NCBI GenBank assembly: GCA_002311385.1
Contig: DCAE01000002.1
Location: 3,565 to 13,459, forward strand
DNA: 9,895 bases
Direction of reading: 5' to 3'
Source: Dehalococcoidia bacterium UBA1141
Lineage (GTDB): Bacteria; Chloroflexota; Dehalococcoidia; Lucifugimonadales; UBA3495
This document shows, one piece after another, positions 1-6,556 of the stretch. The translations under genes were made by a program, and so were the position numbers. The notes beneath the pieces were generated by a model. The model searched no databases. It had not been told where the DNA came from and saw only the letters and a list, made by a program, of their open reading frames with translations. Position 1 is the first letter of the stretch. Each line of letters starts with the position of its first letter.

Positions 1-184
1 GAAGACTATAAATTGTCTCCTTACTAGTCACCATAGGGTCATCTTGAAGTTTGTAAGCTACTGTGCCTGAAGTTGGCGTTAGTAGAACGTCGTAGCTACC
101 AAGTGCTTCGTGCACCTGCTGCCGTAACATTCTCCTCAACTGAAAACCGTAATGGCTCGTGACGAGCAGAGTAGGTGGATTCGC
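1..184 (-). pseudogene. Amidase-signature family protein, C-terminal fragment
   Basis: A minus-strand frame is open from a TAG at 185-187 down to the window edge, where it continues outside. It reads LRRMLRQQVHEALGSYDVLL, then TPTSGTVAYKLQDDP. The pattern (R)RQV..AL..YDVLLTPT...(A)YKL is typical of the C-terminal third of amidase-signature enzymes (GatA and related amidases, which hydrolyse amide bonds using a Ser-cisSer-Lys triad). The triad and the Gly/Ser-rich signature would lie upstream of this piece and are absent: the frame is closed by a stop, and plus-strand VHL-like coding begins immediately beyond. The gene therefore appears 5'-truncated by a rearrangement. The ATG at 128-130 is unlikely to be a real start because homology extends through it. 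Family assignment is by recognition of the motif only, and the substrate cannot be inferred. Confidence 0.68.
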
Positions 185-378
185 CTAAGGTTTATTGGCT
201 TGACCGTGAAGGCAAGAGACAGTCCTATTCCGTAGTACCGCCGGGTGTGGGGATAGAGCAACCTACTTTCAAGGGTCACCCATGGCTGGTAGCCAACCCA
301 GCAGGTGAATGTTTGGATATTTACCTGCCGGGGGAGGCCCAGGAACGGGCGATTATCACCAACAATGGGGCACGCTAG
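175..378 (+). pseudogene. VHL beta-domain-like small protein or fragment
   Basis: A 67-codon frame starts at GTG 175 directly after an in-frame TAG (172-174). The protein reads VYWLDREGKRQSYSVVPPGV from residue 6, then QPTFKGHPWLVANPAGECLD. The order V.W.D..G....Y..(L)PPG...(Q)TF.GH.W(L)V....G.CL is that of the von Hippel-Lindau beta domain, a small beta sandwich also found in bacterial proteins, where its role is largely unknown. The usual first strand (a F.N.S-type segment) is missing, and no Shine-Dalgarno sequence is visible before the GTG. It is therefore probably the 3' part of a larger or older gene rather than a complete one. It lies divergently against the amidase fragment. Calling it a fragment is inference; a stand-alone minimal domain is possible. 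Confidence 0.6.
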
Positions 379-758
379 TCTGGTGCGGTTTGCCTTCTCA
401 CCAGGAAAAAGAGAAGATCAAAACCTATCCCTGGCATAAACCAAAGGGTCGACAGCGGCTCTAGTCGTAGCAAAGCCAACATCAATTCGCAGTTGACCAC
501 CAGCATTCCGATAGCAGCTTTAGGCCCACATTGCTAGGCAATCTAGTCCATGGTGAAGCTGCGGGAAAGAATCGAAGGCGCCAAGTCTGGGCGTTCCAGG
601 TTGTTTCACTATTTGCCCCAGTGGAGAACCTCACTACGGCGGGTGTCGGCACCACAATTCGCTACAGGTGTAGCCCTCATGGGCTATAAGTTCTCACACA
701 CCTACTGTGAACAAGCAGAGAAATTGTTACACAGAATCTTGTTAATTGTGGGGATGCA
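379..758. other. Stretch without recognisable gene
   Basis: No frame on either strand in these 380 bases gives a protein I recognise. A plus frame 550-828 (92 codons) has an ATG, but its composition is not typical of a folded protein and its end overlaps the archaellin signal-peptide region in another frame. A short minus-strand stretch near 430-520 (reading GGQLRIDVGFATTRAAVDPL) looks faintly coding but cannot be assigned. Given the fragments on both sides, this is probably eroded coding sequence. Confidence 0.45.
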
Positions 759-1312
759 ATTAACTTTACTCAAAGAATCTTTGGGGACAAACGGGGAATT
801 ACCGGGTTGGAAACAGCGATCGTATTGATATCATTCGTTGTTGTTTCTGCAGTGTTTGCCTTCGTAGCTCTATCCATCGGCCTGTTCTCCAGCGACAAAG
901 CCAAGGAAACTATTCAGGCCGGTCTGGCAGAGACCAGAGGCAGCATGGAACTGAAAGTCTCGGTCATTCTTGAAGCCGATGGCACCAGCACCGCAACAAT
1001 CGCGGCCACCAGCATTGCCTTTCAGGTCGCCAACGGCGCCGGTGGAAACTCAATCGGTTTGACGCCCGGAAAGACCCTTATCAAGTACCCCGACCAGACC
1101 CAGTCCAAGATGTTTCTAACCGACTCTTCATCAAATGGATTCACCGCATCTGGCTTGGAGTAGGGCCGACTTGCCTCCTACCGAGCGAACACAACCACGG
1201 GAAACCTGGAACCCTTGGAGGTTTACCGGTTGGGAAAAGCACCCGTGTGGGTATTGATTACCCAGCTGTAGCTGGGATTAAGGCGGTCCAGGAACTCCTG
1301 CCTAAGGTTTGA
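759..1312 (+). pseudogene. Archaellin-like (archaeal-type flagellin) gene, probably decayed
   Basis: From 759 one frame reads (I/M)NFTQRIFGDKRG, then ITGLETAIVLISFVVVSAVF. This is a class III (archaellin/prepilin) signal: a short basic leader ending K-R-G, cleavage expected after G13, Gly at +3 and Glu at +5, then a hydrophobic helix. The text after it (GLFSSDKAKETIQAGLAETR) continues like the archaellins of some Chloroflexi, which assemble into a surface filament. There is no ATG/GTG/TTG at the proper place: codon 1 is ATT (759-761), one base from ATG, with GGGG at 750-753. The TTG at 807 lies inside the cleavage motif, so it cannot be the start. This frame ends at 1161-1163 after about 135 codons, which is short for the family. 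A second frame, open to TGA 1310-1312, reads KWIHRIWLGVGPTCLLPSEH and resembles the missing C-terminal domain, implying a frameshift near 1105-1135. The N-terminal call is firm; the frameshifted tail is inference. Confidence 0.66.
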
Positions 1313-1345
1313 AACTTCGTGCATGGTTGCGGTTCGGGCGGGCCG

Positions 1346-2473
1346 TCAAATCAGGTATGGCGGGATGTTCTTCACTCCGAAGTCGCCCCACATGGACTCT
1401 CGTCTGATGATGTTGGGGCCTCTGAATTCGGGGATTACGTACTTTCCGATGAGTTCGAGGGTCTGCATGTGCTTCGAGATGCCAAGAGCGTCGATCCGGA
1501 GGCAAACTTCGTCGAATCCCAACGCCTCAAGCCGCCTAACCTGTTCGATGATGTCATCGGGGGTGCCAATCATCAGCGTAGGAGTGTGCTGCATCAGGTA
1601 AAGAGGGTCTTCCTGGTGCTCAGCAAGCTTCCGCATCATGTTTATTTCGGCGAATGCCGTACCCCTTTCCGCAAGCCTGTCGTACAGTTCCATGGTGCTC
1701 CGAAAGAAACGGGTGGCGTCGTGCCGACTCTCCTCAACCGCCTTTTCCCGCGTCGTAGCACAGTGGGCCGTCAAAGAAGAGAAACACAGGCTGTTATTCA
1801 CCGGATATTTTGCTAGGGGCTCAGGCTTGGCGATCGCGTTGCGGTAGAGCGATGCCAAATCAGCGATGTGGTCCCATCCCAGGTAGCTATCGTTTGTCAG
1901 GCATCCGAGCCCCAAATTCCCAGCCAAGGTGTGAGTCTCCGGGCTGATGGCAACCACCGAAATCGGGAATATCTCACTTCGGTACAGCCGTGGGTTAACA
2001 TCGACTGGAGGAATCTTGTAAAACTCGCCGTCGTGTTCCATGGGAAACTCGGTGAGCGCCTTCACCGTCACCTCAAGGCCTTCCCGCCACTGTGCGCGAG
2101 TTTCCTCAGCGTCTACTTCGAAAGGGTCGAGGGTTTTGACGTTATTGGAACGGGCCGTGCACAGCTCGACTCGCCCATGAGAAAGAATGTCGATGGTGGC
2201 CAACCGTTCGGCCACCCGTATCGGGTGGTTGAATTTGAGCATCAGCATCGACATGAACCTGAGTTTGATGCGACTGGTGCGCATGGCCACGGCCCCGTAC
2301 AACGCTTCGGGCGCCGTAGTAGTGGCTCCTGGAGCGAAGTGTTGCTCCGAAGTCCCCCAGAAATCCCACCCCATCTCCTCGGCGAACTCTGCCTCACGAA
2401 TAATCTCGTGATACCGGTGATAATGGGTCATTCCCTTGGGCGTTGTGGCCTCTGTCAGAAATCCAAATCGCAT
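1346..2473 (-). CDS. Luciferase-like monooxygenase (LLM flavin-dependent oxidoreductase)
   Basis: Intact 375-residue member of the bacterial luciferase-like family, which are TIM-barrel enzymes using reduced FMN (or F420 in some branches) to oxidise organic substrates in the cytoplasm. Visible family marks: beta-1 MRFGFLTEA at residues 1-9; the EQHF motif (usual EHHF) at 43-46 followed by GATTTAPE; NHPIRVAERLATIDILSHGR at 82-101, the classic HP.R.AE....D.LS.GR signature; and a C-terminal TPTLMIGTPDDIIEQVRRLE (297-316) then GFDEVCLR, normally close to the end of the barrel. Length is normal. The ATG at 2471-2473 is preceded by GGGGAGG (2481-2487 on plus as CCTCCCC) at 7 bases, which fixes the start. 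It lies downstream of, and in the same direction as, the amidohydrolase pseudogene, so the two probably once formed an operon. The substrate is not predictable from sequence. Confidence 0.93.
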   Translation of the reverse strand: MRFGFLTEATTPKGMTHYHRYHEIIREAEFAEEMGWDFWGTSEQHFAPGATTTAPEALYGAVAMRTSRIKLRFMSMLMLKFNHPIRVAERLATIDILSHGRVELCTARSNNVKTLDPFEVDAEETRAQWREGLEVTVKALTEFPMEHDGEFYKIPPVDVNPRLYRSEIFPISVVAISPETHTLAGNLGLGCLTNDSYLGWDHIADLASLYRNAIAKPEPLAKYPVNNSLCFSSLTAHCATTREKAVEESRHDATRFFRSTMELYDRLAERGTAFAEINMMRKLAEHQEDPLYLMQHTPTLMIGTPDDIIEQVRRLEALGFDEVCLRIDALGISKHMQTLELIGKYVIPEFRGPNIIRRESMWGDFGVKNIPPYLI

Positions 2474-2522
2474 TTAGCTGCCTCCCCTTCGGTCGATTGG
2501 AGGGCAGTATACTCCAGTCGGC

Positions 2523-3534
2523 TTAATCGGAATCATCATATCCCGCAACCCGGGTATGAGCCAGTTGCCCGAGGAAGATGACCAACCAATGCTCCGGCTT
2601 ACGACCAACCCGGCTTCTACTGGCCCGCCTTTGCAGTTTTGGTAGATTAAGCCGGGGAGCAATATCTTCAATCTGATCTAGCCGAGCCATGAAGCCGGGG
2701 ATCCAGGATATTTCGAACTCACTGCACACGACCTTTAATCTTGGAAAGCGATCCAAAACCCCACCGGATATGAAGCCGTTGGCCAGCGTGGTTTGGATTT
2801 CGTTTACTAGATCTATCCACAGCCCAGGATTATCTCCAGTATCTTCTTCGTTCTGTCCGGTGCGAACCAGGATTAGGGCGTCCACTACCCATCCCCCGTT
2901 AAAATGTGAAGGGTAACCGGTGCCCAGCTTCCTCGGCAGCGGCCCAAAACCAGCCGTAGATTGGGTCTCCGTAGCGCGGGCAACCTTGCGGCGTCCGGCA
3001 TTTGATCATCGGGCTCACCAAATCTCTATTTAGGGTCTTCTCCAGTTCTTGCACCGCCCAGTCTACGTTATGCAGAGGAATTACGCTTACGCCGATGAGA
3101 CGTTTCGTGTCCTAGGAGATGAATTCCGCCATCCAGTCATTAAAAACCTGGGAGCAGCCTTGTAGCACTTCGACATCGGGGTTGCGGAAGATGGCGAGCA
3201 TATTGGTAGGGATCATAGCCTCTGCATCTAAGGACGCTTCTTGTCGGAACCTCACGCGAACGGCCGGATCGCGGGCGCATGCTTCAAAGCCCTTTTCCGA
3301 CGCTTCCATCGCTGCGCCCTCGGTGTCCCTAGAGAGTTGCTCTCGGACCCGGGACACAGGACGGTCTTGGTAACCGGTGTAGACAAACCTTCTCTCTTCT
3401 CCCTGGTATTCCTCCATAATTCGCGGTGTACGGTCGCCAAACTTGGGTCCTAAGGCTTTCCACCACAGGTCGCTGGGCTCGTAGGCGTGGGAGTCGGCAG
3501 AAATAAGCGTCGGGAAATGTCGGGTCGTTGCCAT
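2523..3534 (-). pseudogene. Amidohydrolase-2 family (TIM-barrel metal hydrolase) pseudogene
   Basis: ATG 3532-3534 has a GGGGAGG site (3541-3547). The frame begins MATTRHFPTLISADSHAYEP; the DSHAYEP element is the N-terminal metal-site motif of amidohydrolase-2 proteins (decarboxylases and hydrolases related to ACMSD). After 140 codons an in-frame TAG (3112-3114) sits where the family usually has Tyr, and the same frame continues with KRLIGVSVIPLHNVDWAVQE, then GCPRYGDPIYGWFWAAAEEA. It stops at 2899-2901, where a frame change gives HILTGDG. A further change leads into the frame from 2885, with LVNEIQTTLANGFISGGVLD, then RFPRLKVVCSEFEISWIPGF and MARLDQIED. Past about 2670 the homology is lost, so the C-terminal metal/catalytic part (usual SDYPH-type motif) is missing. 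One nonsense codon, at least two frameshifts and a lost end make function very unlikely. Confidence 0.85.
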
Positions 3535-4042
3535 GATTTACCTCCCCTGCGCTTGATTTTTAGGAACCTGGTTCACGTCAGGCGATCACTGCCGTAGTTG
3601 GTGTCTTGAAGGTGGTAAGAACACCGCTCCACTCAGCCCCTGCGGCTTTGGATCAGTGCGCACTTTCTCCCCGCCACGTTGCTCAGGCGCCTCCCCACTT
3701 GGTCTAACAGGCGGTCTCTTCGACGTTGTATGCGTTCACTGCCCATGTTGGGGAGATGACAGTTCCGGAGTGCTGATTTGTCCTCAGGCCCGCAAAGGTT
3801 CCGTGGGCTATACCATCCTGTAACGGCAAGCCGTACAGCTACTGCGGCCTGGGGTATGCTCCCTCTCCCTTAATCATCCTTCTAACAGCAGTATGCGTGG
3901 TGCTCACACCGATGCCCCGGAGGTGGGTGGCGATACTTCGGTAGCCTAAGCTGCCCTTTGGCCCGGTCCCATGCAGCAGGACAACCTCACCTGTACCTTG
4001 TAGGTTAATCTCTTACAGGTATTTGTACGTGGAGTTGTACCG
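3535..4042. other. Gene-poor mosaic stretch
   Basis: The stretch between the amidohydrolase start and the DinB-like fragment holds no intact gene. On minus, one frame is open for about 79 codons between stops near 3891 and 3655 (it includes VRLAVTGWYSPRNLCGPEDK and QRRRDRLLDQVGRRL). I do not recognise it. It lies just downstream of the possible helix-turn-helix piece at 3839-4012, in another frame, so the two may be parts of one frameshifted gene. No repeats, RNA genes or terminators were seen. Confidence 0.4.
3839..4012 (-). pseudogene. Possible helix-turn-helix remnant (transposase- or recombinase-like)
   Basis: A 57-codon minus frame bounded by stops contains GSLGYRSIATHLRGIGVSTT followed by HTAVRRMIKGEG. 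The pattern GYR.IA..LR..G(I/V)(V)S...V.R.M resembles the helix-turn-helix found in IS3-type transposase OrfB proteins and, more loosely, the DNA-binding part of large serine recombinases. There is no start codon in a sensible place, no DDE or resolvase catalytic part, and no terminal inverted repeats nearby. If real, this is a scrap of a mobile-element gene in a rearranged stretch. A chance resemblance in a short frame is quite possible. Confidence 0.27.
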
Positions 4043-4213
4043 ATGTCGCCTATAGAAACTGCCATATCTGACTTAGAGCGCAATTGGAGTATGGTGGATA
4101 GAACCCTAGAAGAAGTGGACGATATGGGGCTGGGAAACCAACCCAATGGCCAGTCAAACTCCATAGGTTGGCTCCTCTGGCATATGAGCAGGGTTGTTAA
4201 CCGCTTCATATTC
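4043..4213 (+). pseudogene. DinB-like metal-dependent protein, N-terminal fragment
   Basis: ATG 4043 is preceded by GGAG (4031-4034) at 8 bases. Residues 1-57 read as the start of a DinB/DUF664-type four-helix protein: MSPIETAISDLERNWSMVDR, then TLEEVDDMGL and SNSIGWLLWHMSRVVNRFI. The NSIGWLLWHM(S/T)RV.(D)RFI segment carries the first metal-ligand histidine of this fold (His48). Family members are usually about 150-170 residues and supply two further histidines near the C-terminus. Here homology stops at about residue 57; the frame runs on to 4342 but is antisense to the MFS fragment. The protein is thus cut to about a third of its normal length. DinB-like proteins include thiol transferases and many of unknown role. 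Confidence 0.75.
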
Positions 4214-4227
4214 GGTGCCAAGATGCT

Positions 4228-4422
4228 CCCCAATTGTGCCGAGGACTCGGTAATTTCGAGAACCAGCGACCCGATCACTAGGAACTGTGTGCCAAAAGCG
4301 AGTCCTTGCGTGGAGCTGCTCAGCCAGTACCAGCGGAAGTGACTCTGGCTCAAAACGGCGGCGATCCGGCTCCAATATGTGGCCAGGCCCGAGGCAGCGG
4401 CGGTGGTCTTAATAGTCTGCAT
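4228..4422 (-). pseudogene. MFS transporter, N-terminal fragment
   Basis: The minus frame from ATG 4420-4422 encodes about 65 residues like the start of a major facilitator permease: SHFRWYWLSSSTQGLAFGTQ then FLVIGSLVLEITESSAQLG (residues 28-65). A (F)RW(F)W....T.G...(Q)FLV..(L)VLE.T.S...LG start with one amphipathic segment and transmembrane helix 1 is typical of MFS drug- or solute-exporter-like proteins, which have 12 helices in about 400 residues. Homology ends at about 4228, where plus-strand DinB coding begins. The frame continues to 3946 but reads the DinB gene backwards. No Shine-Dalgarno is visible before the ATG. Non-functional as it stands. Confidence 0.7.
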
Positions 4423-4720
4423 GGCGGGGACTACCGCAGCTAACCAGCGACGGCATTGGCGGCAATACTGTGGTAAACGTTAAATTCTTTTTCATATCCT
4501 GAGACGTGGGCCTGGCTAGGATGTAGACAAAACTTCCAACTGGACGCTACTATTCCTCCATCTCCAAACGCTATTCGGAATCCGAACGTGCAGCGATGTT
4601 CCATGGAACTGCGACACGAGTATACGGTATAGAAGATTAAGATCTGGATAAGCTTCTTTGGGAGACCAGCAGAGGATTCTTAATGTGATACGGCCGATAG
4701 GCCAATTAGGAGGCTGACCT
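4423..4720. promoter_or_regulatory. Intergenic region upstream of the GMC oxidoreductase
   Basis: No gene was recognised in these 298 bases. The region holds a 13-base inverted repeat, TTCGGA-A-TCCGAA (4574-4586), about 135 bases before the GMC start, which could be an operator. The strong ribosome site AGGAGG lies at 4708-4713. No convincing -35/-10 pair could be picked by eye. Confidence 0.35.
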
Positions 4721-6262
4721 ATGCAATACGACGTAATAGTGATCGGTGCCGGCTCTGCAGGCTGTGTCGTGGCTTCTCGATTAGCGGAAGACCCAAACCG
4801 TTCTGTGCTCTTACTGGAAGCTGGACCCGACTATCCGGACTACCAACATTACCCGGACGATCTCAAATTCGGCTACAAACCGGATGCCTCAGCACAAGGC
4901 GCACCTCACAACTGGTCGTGGGTGGCGCAAGGATCTGGAGACCAAACAGAAACCATTCCGGCACCTCGAGGGAAGGTGGTTGGTGGAACTAGCGCCATTA
5001 ATGGTCAGGTCTTACTGAGGGGCGTACCGGAAGATTACGACGGGTGGGCCGCCGCTGGTAACGACGATTGGTCCTTCATCAACGTGCTACCTTTCTTCCG
5101 AAAAATGGAAACCGACCTGGACATCACCGATGACTTTCACGGTTCCGAAGGCCCCATTCCGGTTAGGAGGTTTAAACGTGAGGATTGGCTTCCTTTCCAG
5201 CAGGCCTTCGTGCGGTCGGCTTTGGAAGAAGGTTTTAGTGAAGACTATGACATGAATAACCCGGACTCTTCCGGCGTAGGGCCAATCCCAATGAATAATC
5301 CGGAAGGGGTCCGAATGAGCACTGCGCTGACGTTTTTGCGAGCGGCAAGGCATCGTTTGAACTTGACGGTACGACCTAACGTGACAGTACAACGCATATT
5401 GTTCGAAGGTAGAAAAGCAGTTGGAGTTCAGGTGGAAAGCGGCGGGGAGGTCTACGAATTAGAAGCAGCCCAGATTGTGCTTAGTGCTGGAGCAATGGCC
5501 TCTCCCCAGATATTGATGCTATCCGGCGTAGGTCCTGCAAGCCACTTGCGGGAGATCGGAATACCTGTTATCCACGATCTGCCGGGGGTGGGTCAGAACT
5601 TAAGGGATCATCCCATAGTGGCTGTGGTTTTGTCGGTCAAGGACGACTTTCCTCAAGACCCCCTCGGCCCTCGAACTCAGACTGGCCTTCGTTACACTGC
5701 AACGGGGTCACCCGATCGAAACGACATGCAAATTACGGCCTCATCATTTTCCTCGCCCATCGGTGGGGCAGATCCCTTTAACTCTGAGGGTGTGCGGTTC
5801 AATTGCGTTTTGGAATTCGCCGATGGCGCGGGAGAAGTGAAACTTTCCGCCAACGATCCCAATGTACAACCTTCTCTAAACTACCGGTATCTGGAGTTAG
5901 AGCGCGACGTCGAGCGGTTGAGAGAGTCAATACGTATCACTGTAAAACTCTTGGAAAACGGAGCATTCGGGCCTATCGTGGCCGAACGGCTGCAACCCAC
6001 GGACGAAGATCTGGCAACCGACGAAAGTCTAGACAGATGGATGCGCAAGACAGTGTTCAACACAACTCATGCCTCCGGCACCTGCAAGATGGGTCCCGCA
6101 TCAGATCAGATGGCAGTGGTAGACCAACACCTTAGCGTTCATGGCTTGGAGAATATCATGGTGGCCGATGCCTCAATAATGCCCAATGTCATCCGAGCCA
6201 ACACCAATGCTACTACCATCATGATTGGAGAGCGGGCAGCGGACTGGATTCTTAACAGATAG
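4721..6262 (+). CDS. GMC-family FAD-dependent oxidoreductase (choline dehydrogenase-like)
   Basis: Intact 513-residue glucose-methanol-choline oxidoreductase, which oxidises an alcohol (or sugar or polyol) to the aldehyde with FAD as cofactor. The N-terminal Rossmann motif is G9-x-G11-x-x-G14 in VIVIGAGSAGCVVASRLAED, with Glu33 in LLLEAG for the ribose. The first GMC signature spans 82-101 (PRGKVVGGTSAINGQVLLRG), and LSAGAMASPQILMLSGVGP is the second. At the C-terminus HASGTCKMG gives the catalytic His450, and NVIRANTNATT gives Asn494. The 44-residue spacing equals that of His466/Asn510 in choline oxidase, so this is an H/N-type enzyme. AGGAGG at 4708-4713, 7 bases before the ATG, fixes the start. 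No signal peptide is visible, so it should be cytoplasmic. Length is slightly below BetA (about 550). The substrate is unknown; choline is not implied by context. Confidence 0.95.
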   Translation: MQYDVIVIGAGSAGCVVASRLAEDPNRSVLLLEAGPDYPDYQHYPDDLKFGYKPDASAQGAPHNWSWVAQGSGDQTETIPAPRGKVVGGTSAINGQVLLRGVPEDYDGWAAAGNDDWSFINVLPFFRKMETDLDITDDFHGSEGPIPVRRFKREDWLPFQQAFVRSALEEGFSEDYDMNNPDSSGVGPIPMNNPEGVRMSTALTFLRAARHRLNLTVRPNVTVQRILFEGRKAVGVQVESGGEVYELEAAQIVLSAGAMASPQILMLSGVGPASHLREIGIPVIHDLPGVGQNLRDHPIVAVVLSVKDDFPQDPLGPRTQTGLRYTATGSPDRNDMQITASSFSSPIGGADPFNSEGVRFNCVLEFADGAGEVKLSANDPNVQPSLNYRYLELERDVERLRESIRITVKLLENGAFGPIVAERLQPTDEDLATDESLDRWMRKTVFNTTHASGTCKMGPASDQMAVVDQHLSVHGLENIMVADASIMPNVIRANTNATTIMIGERAADWILNR

Positions 6263-6301
6263 GCCCATACTTCCCATTTTTGATTGAGATTCCGGCGGAA
6301 A

Positions 6302-6372
6302 AAGCGGGTGGCTATGGACGTGAACTGCCCTGCGGAGGCAGAGGCCGTTGGTTCAAATTCAGCCAAACACGC
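6302..6372 (+). pseudogene. Decayed tRNA-Arg-like sequence
   Basis: The 3' two thirds look like a tRNA. The anticodon arm CTGCC-CTGCGGA-GGCAG (6325-6341) has a 5-bp stem, a 7-base loop with T33 and anticodon GCG, and matches the CTGCCCTNCGGAGGCAG arm of bacterial tRNA-Arg(CCG). A variable loop AGGCC follows, then a T arm GTTGG-TTCAAAT-TCAGC (6347-6363), fully paired with wobbles. The 5' part does not fit. A D-arm-like GTGGCTATGGAC is present, but its stem does not pair. The 3' acceptor strand (CAAACAC) has no partner upstream. No CCA is encoded. It is most likely a degenerate tRNA; an unusual functional tRNA seems unlikely. Confidence 0.55.
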
Positions 6373-6556
6373 TATTTCTAAAAACAGACTAAGCCCCGGG
6401 TTTCTTTCCGATAAGCCACTCACCATTGTTTAGTGATAACTTCGCGTTCCCGGTTTTGGAGTCAGTAGTTACAGAGTTGAATATGTTGATATAGCATAGA
6501 TGTTTTCAGAAACATGTAGTATCTACCCTAGGCTAGAGATAAATGAGGTACGTTGA
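6373..6556. promoter_or_regulatory. Leader region of the NHL-repeat gene with inverted repeat
   Basis: This AT-richer stretch contains the inverted repeat ATGTTT-TCAG-AAACAT (6500-6515), about 40 bases before the NHL start and possibly an operator. GAGG (6545-6548) lies 8 bases before a TTG start at 6557 and decides that start, because an in-frame TGA (6554-6556) directly precedes it. No clear promoter hexamer pair with normal spacing was found. Confidence 0.4.

Noticed and set aside
807..809. TTG 807 as archaellin start
   Set aside because: It encodes the Leu inside the GITGLETA cleavage motif, so starting there would remove the leader and cut site.
550..828. 92-codon plus frame with ATG
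   Set aside because: No recognisable domain, no ribosome site, and it runs in the wrong frame across the archaellin signal peptide.
1261..1276. CCCAGCTGTAGCTGGG hairpin as terminator of the monooxygenase
   Set aside because: The stem is strong but the loop is tiny and there is no T run on either strand side.
1319..2581. Long plus-strand open frames (1319-1816 and 1868-2581)
   Set aside because: They are antisense to the intact luciferase-like gene; their translations show no family pattern, while the minus frame is fully conserved with its own ribosome site.
3112..3114. TAG recoding (pyrrolysine or another amino acid) in the amidohydrolase
   Set aside because: The same gene also has frameshifts and a missing C-terminus, and the GMC gene ends normally at TAG, so simple pseudogenisation explains it better.
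6139..6426. Minus-strand 95-codon frame after the GMC gene
   Set aside because: It is antisense to the GMC C-terminus and to the tRNA-Arg-like sequence and has no family signal.
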